Source: Martinezella lusitana (GTDB lineage Bacteria; Pseudomonadota; Alphaproteobacteria; Rhizobiales; Rhizobiaceae). Taken from it: a stretch of DNA of 64,000 nt. The position numbers and the translations under genes are program-made. Positions 26,929 to 36,323 of the stretch are shown here, piece after piece. Below the pieces are notes generated by a model. That model searched no databases, was not told where the DNA came from, and was given only the letters and a program-made list of their open reading frames with translations. The stretch is taken from NCBI RefSeq assembly GCF_010668395.1, contig NZ_WUEY01000002.1, forward strand, positions 434,001-498,000, read 5' to 3'. Positions within the stretch are counted from its first letter, which is position 1. The number at the start of each line of letters is the position of its first letter.

Positions 26929-27053
26929 GCATGCCGGTATCCGATCTCGACAACGACCTTGGCGAAGGCTTCCGCCTAGTGAATCCAAAGCGTGACGGCG
27001 CTGCCGTCTCGAATACCCTGAACGATCTACCCGATACCGAGGTCAACGCATGA
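26925..27053 (+). CDS. Candidate mini-ORF 2, coupled to the peptide ABC ATPase (42 aa)
   Basis: The frame opens at a GTG that overlaps the stop of mini-ORF 1, and its own TGA overlaps the ATG of the ABC ATPase gene (ATGA at 27050). The 42-residue product is acidic ([18 protein letters not shown] then [13 protein letters not shown]). Two successive four-base overlaps are hard to explain by chance and suggest a translated, coupled leader. I recognise no family. Confidence 0.4.
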   Translation: MSMPVSDLDNDLGEGFRLVNPKRDGAAVSNTLNDLPDTEVNA

Positions 27054-28876
27054 CGAGTGCTGCAGGCGAAAACAAACCGCTTCTGTCTGTAGCGGATCTG
27101 ACCGTGCGGTTTGGCGAAAGCCGCGTGGTCGAGGGACTTTTCTTGTCGGTCGAACCCGGACGAACGCTCGCGGTCGTGGGAGAGTCCGGATCGGGGAAAT
27201 CGGTAACCTCGCTTTCGATCATGCGTCTCGCCGATATGATGGGCGCGCGGTTCGAAGCCGGCAGCATCCTTTTCAACGGCAGGGACCTGCTCACGCTCCC
27301 ACAGAAGGAAATGCGCTCCGTCCGCGGCAAGGAGATCGCCATGATCTTCCAGGAGCCGATGACCTCGCTCAACCCCGTCTTCACCATCGGAGACCAGATC
27401 TGCGAAGTCCTGCTGCTCCATGAGAACATGAGCAAATCCGCCGCCATGGCGGAGGCCCGGCGCCTGCTCGAAATGGTGCGCCTGCCGGATGCGGAGGCGC
27501 TCCTGAAGCGCTACCCGCATCAGCTTTCCGGCGGCATGCGCCAGCGCGTCATGATCGCCATGGCGCTTGCCTGCCGCCCGAAGCTGCTGATCGCCGACGA
27601 GCCGACGACGGCGCTGGACGTAACCATCCAGGCGCAGATCCTCAACATCATGCGGGACCTGCAGAAGGATCTCGGCATGGGCATGATCTTCATCACCCAT
27701 GACATGGGCGTGGTCGCCGAAATGGCCGACGACGTGGTGGTCATGTGGAAAGGCAAGAAGGTCGAGGAAGGCCCGGTTCGCGAGATATTCGCGGAGCCGA
27801 AACATCCCTATACCCGTGCGCTTCTCGCCGCAGTGCCCAAGCTCGGCAGCATGGCCGGCCAGGATTTTCCAAAGCGCATGCCGCTGACGGTGCTGGACAG
27901 CGGCGAGCCGAAGGTCGTCGGCGAAGAGCGGATACAGAATACCGCACGCTATGACCAGCAGCCGCTCCTGTCGGTGCGTGATCTCTTCGTGCGCTTCGAT
28001 ATAAGAAAGAACATGTTCGGCCAGGTCACGCATCGCTGCAGCGCCGTCCAGAAGGTCGCATTCGATATTCATCCAGGCGAAACACTTGCTCTCGTCGGTG
28101 AATCCGGTTCGGGCAAATCGACGATCGGCCGCACCATCCAGCAATTGCAGAAGGCGCGCTCCGGCGAAATTACCTTCAACGGCAAGAGCTTCGCCGCCAT
28201 GTCGCAAGCCGAGCGCTTCCGGCTGCGGCGCGACGTGCAGTATATTTTCCAGGATCCCTTCGCGTCGCTCGACCCGCGCAAGACCGTCGGCTTTTCGATT
28301 GCGGAGCCGATCAACACCCACGGCCTCATCTCCGGCTCGAAGAACGTTCGCCGCAGGGTGGACGAACTTCTGGAGCGCGTCGGCCTGACCTCTGCCCATG
28401 CGGATCGGTATCCGCATGAGTTTTCCGGCGGCCAGCGCCAGCGCGTCTGCATCGCCCGCGCGCTTGCATCCGATCCGAAGCTCATCATCGCCGACGAGGC
28501 CCTTTCCGCGCTCGACGTGTCGATCCAGGCCCAGATCATCAATCTCCTCATGGATCTGCAGGCCGAGCGCGCGCTTGCCTATCTCTTCATCAGCCACGAC
28601 ATGGCCGTCGTCGAGAAGATCAGCCATCGCGTCGCCGTCCTCTATCTCGGCCAGATCATGGAAATCGGCAGCCGGCGGCAAGTCTTCGAAACGCCGATGC
28701 ACGCCTATACGCAACGCCTGCTTTCGGCTGTGCCGATCGCCGATCCGACGCAGGAGCGCCGAACCGCCCTGCTTGAAGGCGAGATTCCCAATCCCGTCCG
28801 CCGCGTCGGCGACGAGCCGCCGATCCTGGCGCACGAGGAAATCGCCTCAGGCCACTTCATCGCCAAGAGCGCCTGA
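27050..28876 (+). CDS. Peptide ABC transporter, fused double ATP-binding protein (DppD-DppF type)
   Basis: 608 residues made of two complete ATPase units, as in GsiA or YejF. Unit 1 has Walker A GESGSGKS, signature LSGGMRQRV and Walker [13 protein letters not shown]. Unit 2 repeats [17 protein letters not shown] and [12 protein letters not shown]. Oligopeptide-type linkers ([13 protein letters not shown] and [13 protein letters not shown]) end each unit. It powers the importer with the binding protein and the two permeases that follow. Confidence 0.9.
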   Translation: MTSAAGENKPLLSVADLTVRFGESRVVEGLFLSVEPGRTLAVVGESGSGKSVTSLSIMRLADMMGARFEAGSILFNGRDLLTLPQKEMRSVRGKEIAMIFQEPMTSLNPVFTIGDQICEVLLLHENMSKSAAMAEARRLLEMVRLPDAEALLKRYPHQLSGGMRQRVMIAMALACRPKLLIADEPTTALDVTIQAQILNIMRDLQKDLGMGMIFITHDMGVVAEMADDVVVMWKGKKVEEGPVREIFAEPKHPYTRALLAAVPKLGSMAGQDFPKRMPLTVLDSGEPKVVGEERIQNTARYDQQPLLSVRDLFVRFDIRKNMFGQVTHRCSAVQKVAFDIHPGETLALVGESGSGKSTIGRTIQQLQKARSGEITFNGKSFAAMSQAERFRLRRDVQYIFQDPFASLDPRKTVGFSIAEPINTHGLISGSKNVRRRVDELLERVGLTSAHADRYPHEFSGGQRQRVCIARALASDPKLIIADEALSALDVSIQAQIINLLMDLQAERALAYLFISHDMAVVEKISHRVAVLYLGQIMEIGSRRQVFETPMHAYTQRLLSAVPIADPTQERRTALLEGEIPNPVRRVGDEPPILAHEEIASGHFIAKSA

Positions 28877-28920
28877 ACGACCGTCAACCACCGCACCGAT
28901 CTGAAGAGGAAACAGGTTCA

Positions 28921-30456
28921 ATGAGAAAAATGAAATGGGGATTGAAGACCGCCTTGACGGCGCTCGTCCTGTCGAGCGTCGCCATCAACGCCGCTCCGGC
29001 TTTCGCGGCGGGGAAAATGACGGTTGCGTCGCCGCAGGATCCCGGCAGCTGGGACCCGATCGATACGTTTCTTGTCGCATGGGCGGCCGTCTCGACCAAT
29101 ATCTTCGACGGGCTGACCTATCGCGGCCCCGATCTCAAACTGGTGCCGGGCCTTGCCGAATCCTGGGAAGAACTCGACCAGGGCAAGCGTATCCGCTTCA
29201 AGCTCCGCCACGACGTCAAATTCCATGACGGCGAGCCCTTCAATGCCGAGGCGGTGAAATTCACCTTCGACCGCCTGCTCGGCGAGCAGGGCGCCAAGGG
29301 CCCGCAGCGTTCGAACTACACCGCGATCGAAAGCGTCGATATCGTCGACGACTACACGGTCGACATGAAGCTCAAGGCGCCCGATCCGGTGCTGCTGACC
29401 AAGCTTGCCGGCTATGGCGCGATGATCGTTCCGCCGAAATACATCAAGGAAAAGGGCGAGGATTATTTCAACCTCAATCCGGTCGGCACCGGCGCCTTCA
29501 AGTTCGTTTCCTATTCGCCGAAGGTGAACATCAAGCTCGAAGCCAATCCCGATTACTGGGGCGGCGCGCCGAAGATTTCCGAGCTCGAATACCGTTTCAT
29601 CAGCGAGCCGGCGACGGCCGTTGCCGAGCTTCAGGCCGGCCGCGTCGATCTCGTCATCCCGCCGACCATTCCGATCGGCATGCTCCCGGTCATCCAGGGC
29701 GACTCCAAGCTTGAAATCGCCAGCGTTCCCGGCCCGACGGTCGATGCGCTGCGGTTCAACACCCGCGACGGCATTACCGCCGATCCGCGCGTGCGCAAGG
29801 CCATCATCATGGCCGTCGACCGCGACACGATCGTCAAGTCGATCCTGGCGGGCCAGGGGAGCGAAATCGTCAGCTTCCAGAATTCGCTCTCCTTCGGCTA
29901 CGATCCCGATCTTAAACCGCTTCCCTATGATCCGGCAGGCGCCAAGAAGCTGCTCGCCGAAGCCGGCGTGAAGCCCGGCGCAGCGCTTCAGCTCGACATT
30001 CGCGGCAATGACGCGACCATGAACGAGGTGGCGCAGGTAATCGCGAGCTACCTGCAGATGGTCGGCCTCACCGCCACCATCAAGCCTTACGAAACCAACG
30101 TTCTGCTGAACGATATCATCCCGCAGGGCAAGACCGGCGCGCTGTTCCAGCAGAAATGGGGCGGCTGGACCTTCGACTACGACAACACCGCCTATTCGAT
30201 GTACCACTCCGGCGAAAAGTGGAATCCCTATGAAAAGGACGCGACGCTGGACAAGCTGCTGGAATCCCAGCGTCCGCTCACCGATCGCGCCGAGCGCGAG
30301 AAAGTGCTCAAGGACATCGGCAAATACGTTGCCGACAAGGCGCTGGAACTGCCGCTCTACAACTCCAATGCGATCTACGGCGTCAGCAAGCGGGTCAAGG
30401 GCTTCGTGCCCGCGCCGGATACCCGCATCAAGCTGAACGAAGTCACCGTCGAGTAA
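28921..30456 (+). CDS. Peptide/glutathione-type ABC transporter substrate-binding protein
   Basis: 511 residues with a signal peptide (MRKMKWGLKTALTALVLSS to about AFA, residue 29). The SBP family 5 core is present: NIFDGLTYRGPDLKLVPGLAESW, KFHDGEPFNAEAVKFTFDRL and LNPVGTGAFKFVSY. It captures peptides or similar compounds in the periplasm. AGAGGAAA lies upstream of the ATG. A GC-rich hairpin follows its stop. Confidence 0.9.
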   Translation: MRKMKWGLKTALTALVLSSVAINAAPAFAAGKMTVASPQDPGSWDPIDTFLVAWAAVSTNIFDGLTYRGPDLKLVPGLAESWEELDQGKRIRFKLRHDVKFHDGEPFNAEAVKFTFDRLLGEQGAKGPQRSNYTAIESVDIVDDYTVDMKLKAPDPVLLTKLAGYGAMIVPPKYIKEKGEDYFNLNPVGTGAFKFVSYSPKVNIKLEANPDYWGGAPKISELEYRFISEPATAVAELQAGRVDLVIPPTIPIGMLPVIQGDSKLEIASVPGPTVDALRFNTRDGITADPRVRKAIIMAVDRDTIVKSILAGQGSEIVSFQNSLSFGYDPDLKPLPYDPAGAKKLLAEAGVKPGAALQLDIRGNDATMNEVAQVIASYLQMVGLTATIKPYETNVLLNDIIPQGKTGALFQQKWGGWTFDYDNTAYSMYHSGEKWNPYEKDATLDKLLESQRPLTDRAEREKVLKDIGKYVADKALELPLYNSNAIYGVSKRVKGFVPAPDTRIKLNEVTVE

Positions 30457-30467
30457 TCGTCACATGC

Positions 30468-30494
30468 GGCGCCGCCGGCATTGCCGGCGGCGCC
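30468..30494. terminator. Intercistronic hairpin after the peptide-binding protein gene
   Basis: A 13-bp near-perfect palindrome (GGCGCCGCCGGCA and its complement around one central base) lies 11 bases after the SBP stop. No T-run follows. It probably stabilises the SBP message or reduces read-through into the permease genes. Confidence 0.55.
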
Positions 30495-30520
30495 CGACCA
30501 GGAACTTTCGGGAAAAGAAC

Positions 30521-31444
30521 GTGGCCGGTTTTCTTATCAAGCGATTGCTGCAGGCGATTTTCGTCGTGATCGCCATCACCCTTCTCGTCTCCTTCGCCAT
30601 CCGCCTCACCGGCGATCCCGCCCTGATGATGTTTCAGGGCGGCGGCAGCATGACGGAAGAGGACCTCGCGCGCATTCGCGCCGCGCTTGGCACGGACCAA
30701 CCCTTTATCGTGCAGTATCTTGCCTTCCTGAAGGGGCTGCTGACGCTGGATTTCGGCCGCAGCTTTACGGGCGGCACGCCGGTTTCCCAACTGATCGCCA
30801 ACGCCCTGCCGGCGACGCTGCTGCTTGCCTTCATCTCCATGGTGGTCTCGATCGCGTTGTCCATTCCGCTCGGCATCAAGGCTGCGACGGCGCGCGGCAA
30901 GACGGCGGACCAGATCATTCGCGTTCTCTCGCTCCTCGGCCTGTCCTTCCCGAATTTCTGGCTGGCGCTGATGATGGTCCTGCTGTTTTCCATCACACTC
31001 GGCTGGCTGCCGCCGAGCGGCATGGTCGGCATTTCGAGCTATGTCATGCCGGCCTTGACGATGGGCGTGATCCTGACGGCGACGAATGTGCGTCTGGTGC
31101 GCACCGCCATGCTGGAAACGCTGCAGTCGCAATACATCATGGTCGCGCGCGCCAAGGGCCTCAGCGAGAGCAAGGTGCTGTACAAGCATGCGCTGCGCAA
31201 TTGCGCCATTCCGCTCATCACCTATTTCGGCATCCAGTTCGGCGGGCTGCTCGGCGGCATCGTCGTCATCGAGCGCGTCTTCAACTGGCCCGGTCTCGGC
31301 ACGCTGGCATTCGACGCCGTCGGCGCCCGCGACTATCCGGTATTGCAGGGCGTCATCACCGTGCTGGCGCTGTTCATCGTCGGCGTCAACCTTCTCGTCG
31401 ACATCGCCTATGGCCTTGTCGATCCCCGCATCCGCACGGAGTAA
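30521..31444 (+). CDS. Peptide ABC transporter permease (DppB type)
   Basis: 307 residues from a GTG start (VAGFLIKRLLQAIFVV) with GGAAAAG upstream; the longer frame would read through the hairpin. Six membrane helices are expected. The DppB/OppB features are the long periplasmic loop after helix 1 and the coupling motif MVARAKGLSESKVLYKHALRNC. It pairs with the next permease. Confidence 0.87.
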   Translation: MAGFLIKRLLQAIFVVIAITLLVSFAIRLTGDPALMMFQGGGSMTEEDLARIRAALGTDQPFIVQYLAFLKGLLTLDFGRSFTGGTPVSQLIANALPATLLLAFISMVVSIALSIPLGIKAATARGKTADQIIRVLSLLGLSFPNFWLALMMVLLFSITLGWLPPSGMVGISSYVMPALTMGVILTATNVRLVRTAMLETLQSQYIMVARAKGLSESKVLYKHALRNCAIPLITYFGIQFGGLLGGIVVIERVFNWPGLGTLAFDAVGARDYPVLQGVITVLALFIVGVNLLVDIAYGLVDPRIRTE

Positions 31445-31449
31445 CGCCC

Positions 31450-32298
31450 ATGGCCGCCACGACTTCAAGCCGTTCGCGTTTCTACAGCTTCGAATTCATA
31501 GCCGGCGCGCTGATCACGGTCGTCATCTGCCTTGCCGTGCTGCTCTCCGACGTCCTTTTTCCCGGCGGCGCGGAAAAGATCGACCTGATGGCGAGACTTG
31601 CGAGGCCCTTCGCCAGCCTCGCCCATCCCTTCGGCACAGACCCTCTGGGCCGCGACGTGCTTGCCCGCGTCGTCGCCGGCGGCAGGATATCGCTGACCGT
31701 CGGTCTCACTTCCGTCATCGGCGGCGTGGTGCTTGGCGTGCTGGTCGGCCTTGCGGCGGGCTACTATCGCGGCATATGGGATATGCTGCTCATGCGCTTT
31801 GCCGACATCCAGCTCGCCATGCCTTTCATTCTTCTGGCGATCACCTTCATCGCCATCGTCGGCGGCAGCCTTACCAACACGATCATTCTGTTGATCGTGT
31901 CGCAGTGGGTTCAATATGCCCGCCTGGTGCGTGGCTCCGTGCTCAGCCTGCGCGAGCGGGAGTTCATCCTCTCGGCGCGCGCTATCGGCGTCAAGGACTG
32001 GCGCATCATCTTCCAGCATCTGCTGCCGAACCTCATCGGCCCGGTGATCGTGCTGATGACATTGAACATCGCCAACAACATCCTGCTGGAAAGCAGCCTC
32101 ACCTTCCTCGGACTGGGCGTCGATCCCACCATTCCAAGCTGGGGCGGCATGCTCGCCGACGGACGCACCTATCTGCAAACCGCCTGGTGGGTGAGCCTTT
32201 TCCCGGGCGTCGCAATCCTTTTGACCGTGCTCGGCCTCAATCTCCTGGGCGACTGGCTGCGCGACAGCCTCGACCCGACGGGCAGAACGACAAGGTAA
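31450..32298 (+). CDS. Peptide ABC transporter permease (DppC type)
   Basis: 282 residues. The cytoplasmic N-terminus is followed by helix 1 (FIAGALITVVICLAVLLSDVLF), the HPFGTDPLGRDVLARVVAGGR element typical of DppC/OppC, and the coupling loop LSARAIGVKDWRIIFQHLLPN. It starts five bases after the DppB stop. Confidence 0.9.
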   Translation: MAATTSSRSRFYSFEFIAGALITVVICLAVLLSDVLFPGGAEKIDLMARLARPFASLAHPFGTDPLGRDVLARVVAGGRISLTVGLTSVIGGVVLGVLVGLAAGYYRGIWDMLLMRFADIQLAMPFILLAITFIAIVGGSLTNTIILLIVSQWVQYARLVRGSVLSLREREFILSARAIGVKDWRIIFQHLLPNLIGPVIVLMTLNIANNILLESSLTFLGLGVDPTIPSWGGMLADGRTYLQTAWWVSLFPGVAILLTVLGLNLLGDWLRDSLDPTGRTTR

Positions 32299-32304
32299 GA
32301 CATC

Positions 32305-34035
32305 ATGACCGTAATTTTCGAGAGAAGTTTTGAGCGCACGCTGTCGCGCCTCATCGCCGATGCCAAGCCCGGCCAGAAGTTCGAGGCATGGACCTTCGAT
32401 GACCGGCAAAGCCGTCAGGAGGCGGAGCGCAGGCTGAAGGAAATGGGCGCTCAAGCGCGCATTCGCAGCGCCTACAAGCCGCTGGTCAACGCCTTTATCG
32501 AGGAAATCGACCTGCAGGATGTGGATGCGATCGAGATCCGCTATCCGGTGCATCCCAATGCGCCGGAGAACCGCTTCCGGCTTGAAGCCTATCCGCTTGC
32601 GGCGATGGTGGGGGAGCGCGAGATCGCCTTCGTTGCAAGAGCCGACAGCGACTTTCATTATGACATCCTGTTGAAAACCAGCGCCGGCGGCGAGCGCCGA
32701 TTGAGGGTACTGGTGCCCAATCGCGTCCACATCGATGCAGCCGGAGAGACGAGCGTCTCTCCGACCGGCTGGCTCGTGCGCGATGGCAATGCCACGGGCG
32801 AACGGCTCCTCACGGACTACGAAGAGCTTTTTGAGGCCACCATCGCCGCGATTACCCGCCATGACTGGGGGCCAACGGAGCCCTATTTCGAGGAACTCAA
32901 TATCCGCGTCGCCCTGCCGGCATCGGATGAGACGTTGTCGCTCGGCGACGAGGTCATGAGCCTGCGGGAAGCGTTGCACGAAGACTTCTATTTCTCGCTG
33001 CTTGAATTCTTCCAGAAGAAGTCCGGACGGCCGCTCGGCGACCGTGGCTTGAAGCCGGGACAGATCGTTCCGCAGATCGTGCAATCCGAAGGCGAAATCT
33101 CCGGGAAAGTGGAAACGCAGCCGCTATCCCAACGCTACTGGGACGGCCCGGAACAGTCGATCGAGGCCGCAACCGAACCTCTGGCCGTGCAGCAGATCAA
33201 AGCCGAGCTTAACAAGATCGGCGGCGACGCATTCGAGGCTGTCACGCGCTCCGGACGCACGGTCATGGCCCGGTATATCAAAGGCGGCGACGCGGCCGTG
33301 ATGGTCAGTGGCGGGCAGCACGCCAACGAGACGACCGGCGGTGCGGGTGCGCTCCGAGCCGCGCAACGGCTCGCCAAGATCGCTGGCGCCCATTTCACCA
33401 TCTCGCCGCTGGAAAATCCCGACGGCTACGCGCTGCACCAGCGCCTGCGCAAGGACAGCCCGCGGCACATGTATCATGCCGCGCGCTATACCGCGCTCGG
33501 CGACGACCTCGAATATCGCACCGAGCACAATGCCGGCCCCTATCTCTACGAGAAGAAAATCCGCTTCGAGGCCGAGAGGCGGAGCGGCGCGCGGCTGCAT
33601 GTCAATCTGCATGGCTACCCGGCTCATGAATGGACCCGCCCGCTCTCCGGCTACGTTCCCCGCAATTTCGCCATGTGGACGCTGCCGAAAGGCTTCTTCC
33701 TGATTGCCCGCTATCACGCCGGCTGGGCGGCACAGGCGGAGCAGCTTCTGGACAAGGTCACGAAACACCTCGGCGCCATTCCGGGGCTTCTGGACTACAA
33801 CGACCGCCAGATCGCGCTCTACGAAGTCCATGCCGGCGAAACCGGCTTCCGCATCATCAACGGCTTTCCCTGCCTCGCCGATATCGACGATCGCCATACG
33901 GTGCCGATGACATTGATTACCGAATATCCGGACGAGACCATCTACGGCGAGGCGTTTGTCGCCGGTCATACCGCACAGATGGAAACCGTGCTTTCGGCCT
34001 ATCGCGCCTGGCAGGGGATCATGGCGTCGAGTTAA
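32305..34035 (+). CDS. M14-family metallocarboxypeptidase with long N-terminal extension
   Basis: 576 residues. The C-terminal 280 residues form a zinc peptidase domain: the zinc ligands are H339 and E342 in GGQHANETTGG, and His436 in HVNLHGY; NPDGY and a late acidic strand (LITEYPDETIYG) also fit. The first 300 residues have no family I recognise. No signal peptide is seen, so it probably acts in the cytoplasm. The gene is six bases after the DppC-type permease, so imported peptides are likely trimmed at the C-terminus or an amide/peptide conjugate is hydrolysed. Confidence 0.8.
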   Translation: MTVIFERSFERTLSRLIADAKPGQKFEAWTFDDRQSRQEAERRLKEMGAQARIRSAYKPLVNAFIEEIDLQDVDAIEIRYPVHPNAPENRFRLEAYPLAAMVGEREIAFVARADSDFHYDILLKTSAGGERRLRVLVPNRVHIDAAGETSVSPTGWLVRDGNATGERLLTDYEELFEATIAAITRHDWGPTEPYFEELNIRVALPASDETLSLGDEVMSLREALHEDFYFSLLEFFQKKSGRPLGDRGLKPGQIVPQIVQSEGEISGKVETQPLSQRYWDGPEQSIEAATEPLAVQQIKAELNKIGGDAFEAVTRSGRTVMARYIKGGDAAVMVSGGQHANETTGGAGALRAAQRLAKIAGAHFTISPLENPDGYALHQRLRKDSPRHMYHAARYTALGDDLEYRTEHNAGPYLYEKKIRFEAERRSGARLHVNLHGYPAHEWTRPLSGYVPRNFAMWTLPKGFFLIARYHAGWAAQAEQLLDKVTKHLGAIPGLLDYNDRQIALYEVHAGETGFRIINGFPCLADIDDRHTVPMTLITEYPDETIYGEAFVAGHTAQMETVLSAYRAWQGIMASS

Positions 34036-34906
34036 GCGGAACCGGCCCCGGCCGCGCCATGTCGAGAAGCGCGGTCATGGCGCTGGAGGTATAGGCGTCC
34101 GAACGGCGCACGAAGAGCGTTTCGACCAGGGAACGCCCGGATGGGAGCTGGTGGATTGCCACCCTGCCCTCTCTATGAGCAGCGGCAACGACACCTTTCG
34201 GCAAAAGGGTGACGCCGACGCCGGCCGACACGCAGCTGATGATCGTATCGAGGGAACCGAATTCCAGCGGCTTCGACGTGACGATGCCCATGTCGGCAAG
34301 AAGCGACTCCAGCCGCTGCCGATAGGAACATCCGATCTGGAAGACGATAGTCTTCAGATCGGTGATACCGACCAGGTCTTCCATTGCGCCAATGGCGGGC
34401 GACGTAACGAGAACGAGTTCCTCCCGAAAGACCACCTCATGGTCAAGATCGGGATGGCTGACGGGACCTGCCACGAACGCGCCCTCGACCCGGCATGCGA
34501 CGACATCGTCGATCAGCCTGCGGGTCGTGCCTGTCGTGACGACGAGTCTCACCTGAGGGTAGGTCTTGGCAAATTGGCCCAGCAGCGGCGACAATCGCAG
34601 CGCCATGGTTGTCTCCAGGCTGCCGATCGCGAGCGTCCCGGACGGAGACCCTTCGTCCAGTGCTGCGGTGCGCGCATCGGCGAGAAGTTTCGCAATGCGG
34701 CCGACGAACGGCAGGATCCGCTGTCCGGCCGGCGTCGTCGATACGCCCCTGGCATGCCGCTGAAACAGGCTGACGCCCAATTCCTCTTCGAGTGCCCGGA
34801 TACGCGCGGTCACATTCGATTGAACCGTGTGCAGCTCCTGCGCCGCCCGGTTCATGCTGCCATGCCGCGAGACTGCCTCGAAAACCCTGAGATCGGATGC
34901 GTCCAT
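34019..34906 (-). CDS. LysR-family transcriptional regulator
   Basis: 295 residues from the ATG of MDASDLRVFEAVSRHGS; ATGs at 34915 and 34942 would give slightly longer products and AAGGAG lies just ahead of the first of these. The N-terminal winged helix is MNRAAQELHTVQSNVTARIRALE, with a periplasmic-binding-like effector domain after residue 90. It converges with and overlaps the M14 gene by 17 bases and is divergent from the YbfB-type carrier, which it probably controls. Confidence 0.83.
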   Translation of the reverse strand: MDASDLRVFEAVSRHGSMNRAAQELHTVQSNVTARIRALEEELGVSLFQRHARGVSTTPAGQRILPFVGRIAKLLADARTAALDEGSPSGTLAIGSLETTMALRLSPLLGQFAKTYPQVRLVVTTGTTRRLIDDVVACRVEGAFVAGPVSHPDLDHEVVFREELVLVTSPAIGAMEDLVGITDLKTIVFQIGCSYRQRLESLLADMGIVTSKPLEFGSLDTIISCVSAGVGVTLLPKGVVAAAHREGRVAIHQLPSGRSLVETLFVRRSDAYTSSAMTALLDMARPGPVPLNSTP

Positions 34907-34977
34907 TGCCTGCATATCTCCTTTTGAGATAACTGCTCTCATAATAATTCAGTTTTTATGATATATCTCGCGGCGTA

Positions 34978-35005
34978 TTCTCTCAAGCACCGACAGTTGA
35001 GAGAA
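34978..35005 (+). promoter_or_regulatory. Inverted repeat covering the Shine-Dalgarno of the YbfB-type gene
   Basis: Perfect 9-bp arms TTCTCTCAA (34978-34986) and TTGAGAGAA (34997-35005) are separated by 10 bases and end five bases before the ATG. The GAGAGA ribosome-binding site is inside the right arm, so the RNA could fold to hide it. As DNA it could also be a regulator-binding site. A related TGAGA-N7-TCTCA lies at 34925-34941. Confidence 0.5.
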
Positions 35006-35010
35006 TTTCC

Positions 35011-36243
35011 ATGACCGACGCGACGACCCATGAAATCGACCGGAACCACCACGGCACCCGGATGGCATGGCGCGCTGTCCTCTCGGCGTTCTGCGCCTGC
35101 CTCATCGGCATCGGACTTGCCCGCTTCGCCTATACGCCGCTTCTGCCTGCCATCGTCGACGCGCATTGGTTCGAAGCCTCCGCCGCCGCCTATCTCGGCG
35201 CGGCCAACCTTTCCGGCTACCTGGCCGGCGCCTTGCTCGGGCGACCGGTCGCTGCGCGCATCTCCACCGTCCTGACCCTCCGGATCATGATGCTGGCCGC
35301 AACCGCGGCGTTCTTCGCCTGCGCTTTCCCGATCAGCTTTCCATGGTTCTTCGCGTGGCGTTTCGCGGCCGGCCTCGCCGGCGGCGCCCTGATGGTATTG
35401 GCAGCGCCGGCCGTCCTGCCGCTGGTTCCGCCTTCCCGCCGGGGCCTTGCCAGCGGCGTGATTTTCATGGGCATCGGCGCCGGCGTTGCGCTGTCGGGCA
35501 CACTGGTTCCGTTGTTGCTGCAGCAAGGGCTACGTCAAACGTGGCTTGGCCTCGGTGCCTTGTCGCTGCTGCTGACGGTCGTCGCCTGGGCGGGATGGCC
35601 ACACGACGATGCAATCGACTCGGCACCGGCGCAACATGCTGCGCATCTGCCGAAGCGATGGACGTTACGGGCGCTCTATATCGAGTATGCGCTGAACGCC
35701 GCCGGCTGGGTGCCTCACATGATCTTCCTCGTGGATTTCGTCGCGCGTGGTTTGGGAAGCGGCCTGCAGGTCGGCGCGGAATATTGGGTCCTGTTTGGCC
35801 TCGGCGCGACCGTCGGCCCCATCCTTGCCGGACATCTCGCGGACCGCACCGGCTTTGCCGCGGCGCTGCGCTTTGCATTTCTCCTCGAGGCCGTCGCCGT
35901 CGCCATTCCCGCCTTCGGCCTCGGGCAAGGCTGGCTCATCGTCTCGAGCCTGATCGTCGGCGCATTCGTGACCGGCACGGTTCCCCTGATGCTCGGAAGA
36001 ATCGCGGAACTGCTGCCGCACCATCCGGCGCAACAGAAAACCGCATGGAGCCTGGCGACCGTATTCTTTGCCCTGTTCCAGGCGGCCGCCGCCTATGGCT
36101 TGTCCTTCGTCTTCGCCCGAACCGGTGGAAACTACTACATGCTCTTCTTCATCGGCACCGGCGCCATGGTCCTCGCTTTGGCGATCGATCTCGCCGTCGC
36201 GGCCTTCGTCCGCGCCCCACGGGAAAATGCCCGGGCGCCATGA
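35011..36243 (+). CDS. YbfB/YjiJ-family MFS transporter
   Basis: 410 residues, 12 helices. The N-terminus (LSAFCACLIGIGLARFAYTPLLPAIV) is characteristic of this group. A divergent LysR gene 104 bases away is a common arrangement for single-carrier loci. Substrate unknown; several relatives are presumed exporters of small molecules. Confidence 0.83.
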   Translation: MTDATTHEIDRNHHGTRMAWRAVLSAFCACLIGIGLARFAYTPLLPAIVDAHWFEASAAAYLGAANLSGYLAGALLGRPVAARISTVLTLRIMMLAATAAFFACAFPISFPWFFAWRFAAGLAGGALMVLAAPAVLPLVPPSRRGLASGVIFMGIGAGVALSGTLVPLLLQQGLRQTWLGLGALSLLLTVVAWAGWPHDDAIDSAPAQHAAHLPKRWTLRALYIEYALNAAGWVPHMIFLVDFVARGLGSGLQVGAEYWVLFGLGATVGPILAGHLADRTGFAAALRFAFLLEAVAVAIPAFGLGQGWLIVSSLIVGAFVTGTVPLMLGRIAELLPHHPAQQKTAWSLATVFFALFQAAAAYGLSFVFARTGGNYYMLFFIGTGAMVLALAIDLAVAAFVRAPRENARAP

Positions 36244-36323
36244 GGCGTGACAGGGAAAGATCGTGGTGGCCGTTGAAATTGAGCCGACATGCGCGAAGCA
36301 TCCCATAGAATTCCGAAACTAGC

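Noticed and set aside
26867..28834. A 655-codon minus-strand open frame
   Set aside because: Antisense to the double ATPase gene, which carries all ABC motifs; the opposite frame has none.
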